Shown here piece after piece: positions 1-7,695 of a stretch of 43,355 nt of DNA. Origin of the DNA: Thermosinus carboxydivorans Nor1 (GTDB taxonomy: Bacteria; Bacillota; Negativicutes; Sporomusales; Thermosinaceae); NCBI RefSeq assembly GCF_000169155.1, contig NZ_AAWL01000021.1, positions 1 to 43,355 on the forward strand, read 5' to 3'. Position 1 is the first letter of the stretch, and every line of letters starts with the position of its first letter. The translations under genes and the position numbers were made by a program. Under the pieces are notes generated by a model. The model saw only the letters and a list, made by a program, of their open reading frames with translations, was not told where the DNA came from and ran no database searches.

Positions 1-286
1 TCTGTCCGGCATCCAGCGCTGGAATCAGACCGTCAAAGCCCATGCTCTGGATCTGTACTTCCATACCCATTTGCTTGGCAATGGCTTTGATCAGGTCGAT
101 ATCAAAACCTACATATTCTTTTGTTTTTTCATCCTGGAACTCAAACGGAGCAAACGCGGCATCAGTGCCGACTTTGAGGACCTTCGGCTTGGCTGGTTGG
201 GCCGCCTGTTGGCTGCCGCAGCCTGCCAGACCCAGAGACAGCAGAAAGATTCCCAACACAATGAACGCAACCAGTTTCTTGGACAT
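1..286 (-). CDS. Amino-acid ABC transporter substrate-binding lipoprotein (5' part)
   Basis: Reading the minus strand from an ATG at 286 gives 95 residues before the window ends, so only the N-terminal third of a usual family 3 solute-binding protein is seen. Residues 1-22 are a lipoprotein signal ending in the lipobox LAGC (Cys23). Then comes the family start VGTDAAFAPFEFQDE, followed by GFDIDLIKAIAKQMGM, typical of polar amino-acid (glutamine/cystine type) binding proteins. It should be anchored outside the membrane and deliver an amino acid to an ABC permease, probably encoded to the left of the window. GGGAGG lies at 296-301, well spaced for this start. The substrate cannot be told from this part. 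Confidence 0.88.
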   Translation of the reverse strand, partial: MSKKLVAFIVLGIFLLSLGLAGCGSQQAAQPAKPKVLKVGTDAAFAPFEFQDEKTKEYVGFDIDLIKAIAKQMGMEVQIQSMGFDGLIPALDAGQ

Positions 287-328
287 GTAATTTACCTCCC
301 CCGATCAACCATTTCGCTTATGTTTATA

Positions 329-358
329 ATTATACAGTTATATTGTATAATTAGTCAA
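329..358 (-). promoter_or_regulatory. Sigma-A-like promoter of the lipoprotein gene
   Basis: On the minus strand TTGACT (353-358) and TATAAT (329-334) are separated by 18 bp. The spacer and -10 contain the inverted repeat TATACA...TGTATA, which could be an operator. The start codon is about 45 bp downstream. Confidence 0.6.
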
Positions 359-410
359 GTGGTAAAAATAATAAAACCCTTCGCGTTCTTCGCGGCCTTT
401 GCGGTTAAAA

Positions 411-465
411 CCTACCCCATACCTCATACCTCATACCTCATACTTCATACCTCATACCTCATACC
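411..465. repeat. Module S: 7-bp tandem repeat (TATGAGG/TATGAAG)
   Basis: About seven units of TATGAGG or TATGAAG read on the minus strand. The same heptamer array recurs near 17.6, 20.9, 24.7, 32.5 and 33.6 kb. Here it directly adjoins a partial GCGGTT-type module B arm at about 376-406. Confidence 0.85.
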
Positions 466-513
466 AAAAAACAAAGCCCGGATCTAAATCCGGGCGCTCT
501 TTTCCGTCAGTAC

Positions 514-804
514 CTATTGTCTTCTGGCATTGAAGCAGTCACGGCAGTAAACGGGGCGGTCATTACGCGGTTTGAACGGGACTTGCGTTGTCACGCCGCA
601 CTGGGCACACACGACTTCGTGCATTTCCCGCTGCGGTGCAGCCTCGCCGCCTTCGCGCTGACGCCGTTTGGCCTCACGACAGCTGCGGCACCGGGCCGGT
701 TCGTTTTCGAACCCTTTCTCCGCATAAAATTCTTGTTCGCCTGCAGTGAAAACGAACTCAGCACCGCAGTCTTTGCACTTGAGTGTTTTGTCCTGGAAAG
801 CCAT
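514..804 (-). CDS. Zinc-ribbon (CxxC) protein
   Basis: A 96-residue protein with four CxxC pairs: CKDC near the N-terminus, CRSC (about 39-42), CAQC (about 66-69) and CRDC (about 87-90). It matches the probable zinc-binding domain family (zf-trcl type) that starts with D-K-T-L-x-C-x-D-C-G. Two zinc knuckles are expected; the middle is rich in Lys and Arg. AGGTGAGGGGA precedes the ATG. It lies directly downstream of the candidate structured RNA at 838-1100 and probably shares its transcript. The molecular function of the family is not known to me; nucleic-acid binding would be a guess. Confidence 0.8.
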   Translation of the reverse strand: MAFQDKTLKCKDCGAEFVFTAGEQEFYAEKGFENEPARCRSCREAKRRQREGGEAAPQREMHEVVCAQCGVTTQVPFKPRNDRPVYCRDCFNARRQ

Positions 805-837
805 TAAAGAAATCCCCTCACCTGATTAGAAATTTAA

Positions 838-1100
838 CCCTTGCTTAGCCGACCTGGTCTTTGCCCCCACACCCGCCTGCTGGAAGGTTCGCTACTAGAC
901 GCTTGTGTCCCCTCACTACTACTCCTCTCGGCCGGCAACCAACTGATGACAGCACCCCGTATTATCTACCGTACCATCGGCCACACGGCCGGCAGGACTT
1001 ACATCTAAGCCGCACCATGATCAGGACGCTTTAACGCCCCTTACGTGGATCGTTTCGCCTGCGACTGGCATCGATTTTCAACCACAGACCTAAGCAAAAG
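838..1100 (-). ncRNA. Candidate structured RNA, about 260 nt (possibly raiA-motif-like)
   Basis: No credible ORF covers this stretch. On the minus strand the 5' segment TTGCTTAG (1097-1090) is perfectly complementary to CTAAGCAA (848-841), closing a domain of about 257 nt; wobble pairs extend the stem by three positions. Internal hairpins include GGCC-GTGT-GGCC. A good promoter (TTGCAT, 17 bp, TATAAT) lies just upstream and a zinc-ribbon gene follows. Known: the raiA-motif RNA of Firmicutes is of similar size and is found near raiA or comFC. This RNA sits next to fliD-fliS, a place where raiA/hpf often follows. The raiA match is inference from size and context; I could not match a consensus. 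It shows no T-box, lysine, FMN, tmRNA, SRP or RNase P signatures. Confidence 0.6.
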
Positions 1101-1112
1101 TCTCTACCTTAG

Positions 1113-1141
1113 ATTATAGTTTTGGTGGCAGAAAAATGCAA
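1113..1141 (-). promoter_or_regulatory. Promoter of the candidate ncRNA/zinc-ribbon transcript
   Basis: Minus-strand TTGCAT (1136-1141) and a perfect TATAAT (1113-1118) are 17 bp apart. The predicted start near 1106 is only a few bases before the closing stem of the candidate RNA begins. Confidence 0.6.
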
Positions 1142-1164
1142 GAAAAATGTTTCAATGGCGCCCG

Positions 1165-1509
1165 CTACGTCTGACGGTCCATTTGCCTGCCGACGACCGC
1201 CGTGGCGGTGAAACGCTCGTAGGCCCTTGTGGCCGCCTGCGCGGTTTTAGCCCTGTTCAAAAAAAGCTGCAGCTGGCGGGTGATTGCTGCATTTTCCGCC
1301 TGGATAGCCGCGAACAGCTGCCTTCCGGCGGCCGAGCGAGTAAATTCCTGGTCGCCTGCCGCCTCAATTAGCTCCTGCAGCCGCTGGCGCTGTCCGAGAA
1401 GCTCGGTAAACAGGTCAAAATCGTTGCGCGCCAGGCACTTGCCCATTTCCCGGGTAAGAAACAGATAATCCTGCCACAGCTGGCGCCCGCTCCGCACTGC
1501 TTCATCCAT
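1165..1509 (-). CDS. FliT-like flagellar protein (putative export chaperone)
   Basis: A 114-residue, almost wholly helical protein rich in Gln, Arg, Ala and Leu, with no signal peptide. It starts 2 bp after the fliS stop and is the last gene of flaG-fliD-fliS. In Firmicutes this position is usually held by a FliT-type or similar small export chaperone for the filament cap FliD. The pattern of two long amphipathic helices fits, but sequence conservation in this family is weak, so the assignment rests mainly on position and size. Confidence 0.6.
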   Translation of the reverse strand: MDEAVRSGRQLWQDYLFLTREMGKCLARNDFDLFTELLGQRQRLQELIEAAGDQEFTRSAAGRQLFAAIQAENAAITRQLQLFLNRAKTAQAATRAYERFTATAVVGRQMDRQT

Positions 1510-1511
1510 AG

Positions 1512-1919
1512 CTAGCGCCCGACCGCCTGGCCGACGGCGGCCTGACCGGCCCGGGCCCGCTTCATGGCTTCCACCCAGGTGTCGCGAAATTCCTGCAGCA
1601 TGCCGCGGGCTTCCTGGAGCTGGTCTTTGTCCTTCTTGATATTGCCCTGAATCAGGCGGTAGAGAATATAGTCATACAGCTGATACCATGTCTTCGCAAT
1701 CTCATACTGCATGTCCAGCGTCACCATCAGCTCGCGGACAATGTCCTGAGCCCGCAGGTTGCTGGCATGGGCCTTGGGGAAATCACGCTGCTCGATCGCC
1801 TGAATGCTTTCATCGACGAACTTGATGGCGCCGTTGTACAGCATCAAGGTCAGCTGCTCCGGCGGCGCCGTCATGATCTGTTGCGTTTTATAGGCGTTGG
1901 CCATGTTCATTGCGTTCAT
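1512..1919 (-). CDS. fliS: Flagellar export chaperone FliS
   Basis: FliS binds the C-terminus of unpolymerised flagellin in the cytosol and delivers it to the export gate. The protein (135 residues from the preferred start) has the family opening NAYKTQQIMTAPPEQLTLMLYNGAIKF and the four-helix-bundle pattern. Three ATGs lie close together at 1937, 1925 and 1919. AGGAGG lies 9 bp before the one at 1919 but inside or too near the others, so 1919 is chosen. It follows fliD by 14 bp with this start, in one operon. Confidence 0.93.
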   Translation of the reverse strand: MNAMNMANAYKTQQIMTAPPEQLTLMLYNGAIKFVDESIQAIEQRDFPKAHASNLRAQDIVRELMVTLDMQYEIAKTWYQLYDYILYRLIQGNIKKDKDQLQEARGMLQEFRDTWVEAMKRARAGQAAVGQAVGR

Positions 1920-1933
1920 CTGCATCTTCCTCC

Positions 1934-3745
1934 TCATCGGCTGCTAAACTGCTGCAGGAGCCAGCCGGTTTGCTGGTTCATCTTGCTTAAGGCTACTTCC
2001 AAGGCGTCAAATTGCTTGTAGTACCTATCCTCGATGTCCTTAAGCCGGCGGTCCATGGCCTCCATCTGCTTTTGATAATCTTTGATGCGCTGAGCCAGCA
2101 CGCTGGTTGTATCGCCATCAACCGCGGCCGAAGTGCCGGCTTCGCCTTTGATTTTATCCAGCGCGCCCTTAAGCGTATCATACAGCCGGACGGCCACGCC
2201 GTCTTGTTCCCGGGTAGCTCCGTTGCTGCCGAAGAGTTTGTTCACAATATCCGGGTCGGCTTCCAGCGCCGCTTTGAGCTTGGTCTCGTCCAGATACAAC
2301 TTGCCGCCTTCCGAATAGTCGCCGGTCGTGATGCCGATGCTGGACAAGCTGGTATATTGGCCGGTCACCCCCTGGACAGGTGTCGCGATATCGTAGCGCA
2401 TTTTAAATAGAGTATCCTGGAGGATGGGGTCGCGGCGCAGCATGCCGCTCTTGGCCAATTTTTCCCATTCCGTGACCTGGCTCTCGCTCATCTCCTTGCG
2501 CTGCTCGTCGGTAAGCGGGAGGTAATCGGGATAGCGCTCCTCCTTCAGTTCGGCGTTGATTTTGTCCAGGACAGAGTTATACGCGTCGATGAAGGCCTTG
2601 ACATTGGCAATCGCCTTATCATTATCGGGCGATACCGCCACTGACGCCGTTCCCACCGCCTTCAGGTTGTAGGTAACGCCGGAAATGGTGAAAGTATTGC
2701 TTGCCTGCGTGAGGTTTACGCCGTCAAGGGTAAAGATGGCGTCCTGGCCATGGACGGTCGGCAGATTGGCCGGCAGCTTTAGTTTGTCAATAAAAAGTTG
2801 CAAAGCAGCGCTGTCGCTGCCGGTTAGATCAAGCGTGCCGCTGGTCGCCTGCAGCGTGAACTTGCCGGTTCCGTTATCGAAACTAGCCGCCGCGCCTACC
2901 CCGGCAGCGTTGATTTTATCGATCACCTGCTGCAGCGTATCGCTGCTATTAAGCGTGATGTTGGCGGTTTTCGCACCGTTGGTAAGCTTCAGGTTGAACG
3001 TCGCCGGCAGACCACTAATCTTACTGGACAGCACGTCGGTCGACACAAAGCCGGTACTCGCCGTACTGGTAACCCCGGCGGTCGTCACGCCGGAAACAGT
3101 GGCGATTTTCAGTTTGTTTTGCAGAAAATCAATACCGGCGGTGCTGCTGCCGGTAAAATCAATCCCCACCGTGGCGCCGGTGCCGGTGGTATACAAGAAA
3201 AACCGGTCAAGCGTGGCGTCGTAATTGGCCTTAATATTGACGCCGGCGCTGTTGATGGCACTGACGAAATCATAGATGCTCTTCGTGGGGTCGACAGTAA
3301 TCGTCTTGCTGATCGTCCCGTTGGTTATCTTAATATCAAACGACCCGCCGGTCAGACCGAACTGGGCGGCCAATGTATCCTTGCTGGCGCCGGTCGTGAT
3401 GGGCCCATTGCTGCCTAGGGTCACCCCGCCGGCCAGCTGGGTCACGGTAATAGTATGGTTGACATTGGCGGCGTCGGCGTTGGCCGTAGCCGTCACCACC
3501 GCCTCATTGCCGGACGCCACCTTCTTCGGCGCCAGAGTGCCCTGCAGCTTATAGTTAAAGACCGTCGTCTCGCGAAAACTTTTGATCGTGCTGTACATGG
3601 TCGCGTAGTCGGCCTTTTTCCACTCCAGCTGCGTCTTCTTCTGGTATAGTTTATCATACGATGCGCGGCGCGCCTTCATCAGGTCTTTGACCAGCTGGTC
3701 GACGTCCAGGCCCGACCCGCTCAGACCGTAGGTCCGCATCCCCAT
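1934..3745 (-). CDS. fliD: Flagellar filament cap protein FliD (HAP2)
   Basis: FliD forms the pentameric cap at the filament tip under which exported flagellin folds. The 603-residue product has the HAP2 N-terminal region (GLSGSGLDVDQLVKDLMKAR, residues about 7-26), a Thr/Ala/Gly-rich central part with IKITNG/LKLTNG repeats typical of the exposed domains, and a C-terminal coiled coil (about 540-603: QRIKDYQKQMEAMDRRLKDIEDRY). AGGAGG stands 8 bp before the ATG. It is the second gene of flaG-fliD-fliS-fliT-like. The length is ordinary for a clostridial or Negativicute FliD. Confidence 0.95.
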   Translation of the reverse strand: MGMRTYGLSGSGLDVDQLVKDLMKARRASYDKLYQKKTQLEWKKADYATMYSTIKSFRETTVFNYKLQGTLAPKKVASGNEAVVTATANADAANVNHTITVTQLAGGVTLGSNGPITTGASKDTLAAQFGLTGGSFDIKITNGTISKTITVDPTKSIYDFVSAINSAGVNIKANYDATLDRFFLYTTGTGATVGIDFTGSSTAGIDFLQNKLKIATVSGVTTAGVTSTASTGFVSTDVLSSKISGLPATFNLKLTNGAKTANITLNSSDTLQQVIDKINAAGVGAAASFDNGTGKFTLQATSGTLDLTGSDSAALQLFIDKLKLPANLPTVHGQDAIFTLDGVNLTQASNTFTISGVTYNLKAVGTASVAVSPDNDKAIANVKAFIDAYNSVLDKINAELKEERYPDYLPLTDEQRKEMSESQVTEWEKLAKSGMLRRDPILQDTLFKMRYDIATPVQGVTGQYTSLSSIGITTGDYSEGGKLYLDETKLKAALEADPDIVNKLFGSNGATREQDGVAVRLYDTLKGALDKIKGEAGTSAAVDGDTTSVLAQRIKDYQKQMEAMDRRLKDIEDRYYKQFDALEVALSKMNQQTGWLLQQFSSR

Positions 3746-3784
3746 CGCTATCGCCTCCTGATATTATTTAAATTTAAAGGCCGG

Positions 3785-4168
3785 TCAGGCCCGCTTATCC
3801 AGCAAAAAACCGACATAGTCCCGGATTTTGGCAATGGTGTCCAATAATTCGTGCGGGGGGAATTCCTTAAGCACCTTTTGCTCTTTCGTATCCACCACTT
3901 GAACCATCAGCCGCTGCGTCTTTTCATGCAAGGCAAATTGAATGTTGGCATTGAGCAGCTGCATGAATTTGTTCAATTCTTGGCTGATTTCACTTAATTC
4001 GTCGCGGCTAAGCTGCTTTTTCTCCTGATCGGGTTCCGCCGAACGCGCCTGGGTTCCGGCCTGGTCGGCCTTGGGCACAGCTTCGGCTTTGGGCGCGTTC
4101 TCCCCCGGCGCCACGCGCTGGGACGTAAGCGCTGCCATTTTATCTATCGGCTTGACAGTTACTTCCAT
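3785..4168 (-). CDS. flaG: FlaG family protein
   Basis: A 127-residue protein. The C-terminal half (about 65-127) is the FlaG domain, with LHEKTQRLMVQVVDTKEQKVLKEFPPHELLDTI. The N-terminal half is Ala/Lys/Glu-rich and probably disordered. FlaG proteins affect filament length and are usually encoded before fliD, as here. The frame is open further upstream, but GAGGTG six bases before the ATG at 4168 decides the start. The two small paired proteins at 16674 and 20147 appear to carry a related C-terminal motif (RIAQLPPDAVVAM). Confidence 0.88.
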   Translation of the reverse strand: MEVTVKPIDKMAALTSQRVAPGENAPKAEAVPKADQAGTQARSAEPDQEKKQLSRDELSEISQELNKFMQLLNANIQFALHEKTQRLMVQVVDTKEQKVLKEFPPHELLDTIAKIRDYVGFLLDKRA

Positions 4169-4205
4169 GGATAACACCTCGGCTTGGGGTTTGTTTTCAT
4201 ATTTA

Positions 4206-4233
4206 TTATCGAAAAGTTGGCGGCAAAACTTTA
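4206..4233 (-). promoter_or_regulatory. Sigma-28-like promoter upstream of flaG-fliD-fliS
   Basis: Minus-strand TAAAGTTT (4226-4233), 12 bp, then TTCGATAA (4206-4213). The sigma-28 consensus is TAAAGTTT-N11-GCCGATAA, so the -35 is perfect and the spacing is one base long. It lies 38 bp before the flaG start. Control by the FlgM encoded at 37.5 kb is expected. Confidence 0.6.
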
Positions 4234-4277
4234 GGGGAAAATGCGCCACTTTTTGCTTTGCGCCTTGACTTTCTACG

Positions 4278-5513
4278 TCACGCGAGCATGTCCTTAACTA
4301 GCAGCACATTGAGCGCCGTCACCACCGCGGCTACGACTAGCAGCACCAGTTTCTGCCGGGGGGAATTGGCGTATTTGCCCATCACCTTGGGCGAAGACGT
4401 AAGGTAAACTTGCAAAAATACCGTCAGCGGCAACTGCATGCTGAGTGCCACCTGCGAGTAAATCAGCCCTTCGAACGGCCGCTCGACGGCCAATAGCGCC
4501 GCCAGCGCCCCGCCGTAGGTGATCAGGATGCCGATAAGCGAATGCCGGTCACGGCTGTCATATGCCTTGCCAAACAGGCCGGCGAAAATGCTCGCCCCCG
4601 CCATGCCGGCGGTCGTGGTGGAAGATAGGCCCGAAAATAGCAGTGCCACGGCAAATACGGTCGCCGCCGCACTGCCCATGAGCGGCCTGAGCAGTTCCTG
4701 GGCCTGAACCAGGTCATCGACCGTCGCGCCGTGAACAAAAAACACGGCGGCGCTGATCAAAATCATCGCACTGTTGATCGCCCATCCGATCCCCATGGAT
4801 AGCAGCGTGTCCAAAAACTCATACCTGAGCTGGCGCCGGATGACTGCCTCGTCCTCAAGATTCCACTGGCGGCTCTGGATGACCTCGGAATGCAAAAACA
4901 AATTGTGCGGCATGACCACCGCGCCCAGCACACCCATGACAACCGTCAGCGCCCCGGCAGGCAGCGCCGGCGTCACCCAGCCGGCCGCCGCCTGCGCCCA
5001 GTCGACCTTCACCAAGCTAAGCTCGAACAAAAACGACAGGCCGATCAGCGACACAAAACCGATAATAATCTTTTCCAGCCGGCGGTACGAATTAGACCAC
5101 AGCAGCCAGCCGCACAGGCCGGCCACCAGCAGCGCCCCCGCCTTAAGCGGCAGGCCAAACAGCATGTTGAGCGCGATCGCCCCGCCCAAAATCTCGGCCA
5201 TGGCCGTGGCCACCGCCGCCAACACCGCCGTTGCCAGCGCCGCCCGCGCGACCAGCGGCCGCAGGTGGAGCGCCGCCGCCTCGGCCAGGCACAGCCCGGT
5301 CACAATCCCCAGATGCGCCGCATTGTGCTGCAAAATAATCAACATCACCGTCGCCAGCGTCACCATCCACAAAAGCTTATAGCCAAATTCCGCCCCCGCC
5401 GCCAAATTGGTCGCCCAGTTGCCCGGATCAATAAACCCCACCGTCACCAAAATCCCTGGCCCCACATACCGCAAAAAGGCGGGAATGGTTCTTTTGCCAA
5501 TGTCATTTTCCAT
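4278..5513 (-). CDS. mntH: NRAMP family divalent metal transporter (Mn2+/Fe2+)
   Basis: A proton-coupled importer of Mn2+ or Fe2+ in the cytoplasmic membrane. The 411-residue protein has about eleven hydrophobic segments. The first has the metal-binding DPGN motif (GFIDPGNWATN) and the sixth has MPHNLFLHS, whose Met and surrounding residues bind metal in the family. The frame opens at a GTG (5543), but the ATG at 5513 has GAGG six bases before it and matches the usual N-terminus. No manganese riboswitch is visible upstream. It points away from rrf2-cyd; both deal with metal or redox, but co-regulation is only a guess. Confidence 0.92.
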   Translation of the reverse strand: MENDIGKRTIPAFLRYVGPGILVTVGFIDPGNWATNLAAGAEFGYKLLWMVTLATVMLIILQHNAAHLGIVTGLCLAEAAALHLRPLVARAALATAVLAAVATAMAEILGGAIALNMLFGLPLKAGALLVAGLCGWLLWSNSYRRLEKIIIGFVSLIGLSFLFELSLVKVDWAQAAAGWVTPALPAGALTVVMGVLGAVVMPHNLFLHSEVIQSRQWNLEDEAVIRRQLRYEFLDTLLSMGIGWAINSAMILISAAVFFVHGATVDDLVQAQELLRPLMGSAAATVFAVALLFSGLSSTTTAGMAGASIFAGLFGKAYDSRDRHSLIGILITYGGALAALLAVERPFEGLIYSQVALSMQLPLTVFLQVYLTSSPKVMGKYANSPRQKLVLLVVAAVVTALNVLLVKDMLA

Positions 5514-5555
5514 ATCGCGCCTCAAAATGTTACATCCTCCCACAGGCTATAGTTT

Positions 5556-5693
5556 TTAGTGCGTGTTTGCTGTTCGATGCATAGTCTTAATATCTTTAGC
5601 CCTTACTAATGGCTCTTTATAAATATCAATTCTATTTCTCCCTGCTTTTCTTCCTGCAAGCCGCTGCGGTATTGCAGGGAGAGGTGAAGGCAT
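5556..5693 (-). CDS. Possible 45-residue ORF or gene remnant
   Basis: An ATG frame of 45 codons on the minus strand, ending 42 bp before mntH. The C-terminal part (IDIYKEPLVRAKDIKTM) looks protein-like rather than random, but no clear ribosome site is present and I do not recognise it. It could be the tail of a broken gene or chance. The rest of the 5514-5872 stretch holds only the rrf2 promoter and operator at its right end. Confidence 0.25.
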   Translation of the reverse strand: MPSPLPAIPQRLAGRKAGRNRIDIYKEPLVRAKDIKTMHRTANTH

Positions 5694-5799
5694 GAGCGGC
5701 CGGTTACGTCCCGATAATGCCCCAGGTTGGACGGCTATGCCGTGAAGCGGCGAGCGCGGGCGGAGACGAAAAATTCAAGAAAATTAATACGCTAGCTTA

Positions 5800-5829
5800 T
5801 TGACAGGATAATTTTTACAATGCTATGAT
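5800..5829 (+). promoter_or_regulatory. Promoter of rrf2-cydABDC
   Basis: A perfect TTGACA (5800-5805), 18 bp, then TATGAT (5824-5829). The palindromic operator at 5837-5856 lies over the expected transcription start, so a bound repressor would block initiation. Confidence 0.65.
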
Positions 5830-5836
5830 ATAATTA

Positions 5837-5856
5837 ATACTATACCGGTATAGTAT
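5837..5856. promoter_or_regulatory. Perfect 20-bp palindrome, probable Rrf2 operator
   Basis: ATACTATACCGGTATAGTAT is perfectly self-complementary. It sits between the -10 and the ribosome site (AAGGAGG) of the Rrf2 gene. Rrf2 regulators bind dyads as dimers and often control their own operon. Confidence 0.7.
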
Positions 5857-5872
5857 ATATTAAGGAGGCCCT

Positions 5873-6313
5873 ATGCAGCTTAACCAAGCAACCGATTACG
5901 CTTTCCGCATCGTACTCCATCTTGCATGCCTGCCATCCGGTCAGGTAGTAAACGGACAAACGCTGGCAGAACAAGAAAATATTCCGCAGCGGTTTTTGCT
6001 CAAAATTATGCGGTCCCTTACCCAGGCCGGTCTGATTAAGTCTTACCGCGGCACAGACGGCGGATTTGCCCTGGCTAGACGGCCGGAGGAAATCACGATC
6101 TGGGACATCATTTGCGCCATAGAGGGCGAGGTCACCATTCACCGCTGCCTCGCCGACCGGACGGCGTGCAGCAAGCACTGCACCCACGAATGTCCCGTCC
6201 ATGCCGTGCTAGGGCAAATTCAGGCTGAGCTTGTCGCCGCGCTGCGGCAGGCAGATTTTGCTACCCTGGCCTCCCAACGCAGAACTCAGGAGGAAATGGA
6301 GGGAAAAAGATGA
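5873..6313 (+). CDS. Rrf2 family transcriptional regulator
   Basis: A 146-residue DNA-binding regulator with an N-terminal winged helix (LNQATDYAFRIVLHLA; GGFALARRPEEITIWDII). It has a cysteine cluster C92-x6-C99-x3-C103-x3-C107, placed as in IscR and NsrR, whose cysteines hold an Fe-S cluster. It probably senses oxygen, NO or Fe-S status. Its stop overlaps the cydA start (ATGA at 6310-6313), so it is translationally coupled to the oxidase genes. The 20-bp palindrome in front suggests autoregulation of the whole operon. It cannot be assigned to IscR, NsrR or CymR on sequence alone. Confidence 0.88.
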   Translation: MQLNQATDYAFRIVLHLACLPSGQVVNGQTLAEQENIPQRFLLKIMRSLTQAGLIKSYRGTDGGFALARRPEEITIWDIICAIEGEVTIHRCLADRTACSKHCTHECPVHAVLGQIQAELVAALRQADFATLASQRRTQEEMEGKR

Positions 6314-7695
6314 GCGAACTTTTTTTGGCCCGCTGGCAGTTCGGCGTTACTGCGACCTACCATTTTCTGTTCGTGCCTTTGACGCTGGGGCTGTCTATTC
6401 TCGTTGCGATCATGGAAATAATTTATGTGCGTACCGGCAATGAACTGTACAAAAAGCTGACGCAGTTCTGGGGCAAGCTGTTTGTTATCAATTTCGCCAT
6501 GGGGGTTGTCACCGGTATTGTCCAGGAATTTCACTTTGGCATGAACTGGTCGGAATATTCCCGGTTTATGGGGGATATTTTCGGTGCTCCCCTGGCGCTG
6601 GAAGCCCTGACGGCGTTCTTTCTGGAGTCTACTTTTTTAGGGCTATGGATTTTCGGCTGGGATAAGTTGCCGAAAGCCGTACATGCCGCGTGTATTGCCA
6701 TTGTCGCTTTTTCCAGCAACTTATCAGCCTTCTGGATCCTGGTAGCCAACTCGTTCATGCAGTCGCCCGTAGGCTATACCATCCAAAACGGTCGCGCGGA
6801 AATGACCGATTTTCTTGCCCTCATTACCAACCCGTACGTTGCTCACCAGTATCCTCATACTTTTCTGGCCGGACTGGTCACGGCAGGGGTGTTCGTAATG
6901 GCGATCAGCGCCTGGCACTTCTTACGCCAGACCAATCGCGAGTTTTTTCGCGCATCGTTCTCCATGGGGCTGATTTGCACCCTTATCGGCGTCCTGCTGC
7001 TTATCGGCAGTGGGCATATGCAGGCCCAGTACCTGGCGAAGGCGCAGCCCATGAAGCTGGCAGCCGCCGAGGCGCTTTGGGAAACGGCGGATCCCGCGCC
7101 GTTCGCCCTATTTGCCGCCATTGACGAAGGCAATAAGGCCAATACGGCCGAACTGCAAATTCCCGGCTTGCTGAGCTTTTTAGTCCATAATTCGACCGGC
7201 GGTGAGGTAAAGGGCCTAAAGGAGCTGCAGGTTGAGTATGTCCAAAAGTATGGTCCCGGTGATTACATACCTCCCGTTACCCCCGTATTCTGGAGTTTCC
7301 GCATCATGGTCGCCGCCGGCGGCTGGCTGGCGCTGCTGGCCGTGGTGAGCGCTTATTTATGGCGGACCAACCAGCTGGAAAGCAGCACCAGGGTTCTCAA
7401 AGCCATTGTATGGAGTCTGCCCATTCCCTACATTGCTAATTCCGCCGGATGGTTTGTCGCCGAGGCCGGTCGTCAGCCATGGATCGTGTACGGTCTCCAG
7501 CGGGTTGACCAGGCGGTATCCCCAACCGTTACGGCCGGGGAAATATGGACTACCCTGATAGGGTTTACGGCAGTTTACGGCGTGTTGGCCGCCGCTGCAG
7601 GTTATCTCATGCGCAAGGTTGTCGTGCAGGGCCCGGCGGACCAGGCGCCGGCGGCAGCGCCAAATGCGACAAAGGGGGCGACGTTATGGAACTGA
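6310..7695 (+). CDS. cydA: Cytochrome bd quinol oxidase subunit I
   Basis: CydA carries the haems of the bd oxidase, which reduces O2 to water with quinol electrons at the membrane. The product is 461 residues, the short Q-loop type found in Firmicutes. Visible ligands and motifs: His18 (TYHFLFVPLT, high-spin haem), His183 (YPHTFLAG, haem b558), the proton-path glutamates Glu98 and Glu106 (LALEALTAFFLE), and the conserved GRQPW. AGGAGG and GGAGGG precede the ATG, which overlaps the Rrf2 stop. In an otherwise anaerobe-like genome it most likely serves oxygen removal and microaerobic respiration. Confidence 0.96.
   Translation: MSELFLARWQFGVTATYHFLFVPLTLGLSILVAIMEIIYVRTGNELYKKLTQFWGKLFVINFAMGVVTGIVQEFHFGMNWSEYSRFMGDIFGAPLALEALTAFFLESTFLGLWIFGWDKLPKAVHAACIAIVAFSSNLSAFWILVANSFMQSPVGYTIQNGRAEMTDFLALITNPYVAHQYPHTFLAGLVTAGVFVMAISAWHFLRQTNREFFRASFSMGLICTLIGVLLLIGSGHMQAQYLAKAQPMKLAAAEALWETADPAPFALFAAIDEGNKANTAELQIPGLLSFLVHNSTGGEVKGLKELQVEYVQKYGPGDYIPPVTPVFWSFRIMVAAGGWLALLAVVSAYLWRTNQLESSTRVLKAIVWSLPIPYIANSAGWFVAEAGRQPWIVYGLQRVDQAVSPTVTAGEIWTTLIGFTAVYGVLAAAAGYLMRKVVVQGPADQAPAAAPNATKGATLWN

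Noticed and set aside
71-487. A 138-codon plus-strand ORF ending in HTSYLIP repeats
   Set aside because: It reads the antisense of the lipoprotein gene into the stop-free strand of the 7-bp array.
2685-3224. A 179-codon plus-strand ORF inside fliD
   Set aside because: Antisense of the FliD central domain; hydrophobic bias comes from complementing Thr/Ala codons.
4774-5552. Long plus-strand ORFs of 202 and 220 codons opposite mntH
   Set aside because: Shadows of a GC-rich gene; the products are His/Arg/Gln- or Ser/Thr-rich with no motif, while the other strand encodes a clear NRAMP protein.
5514-5800. Manganese (yybP-ykoY) riboswitch before mntH
   Set aside because: No matching conserved core was found on the minus strand.
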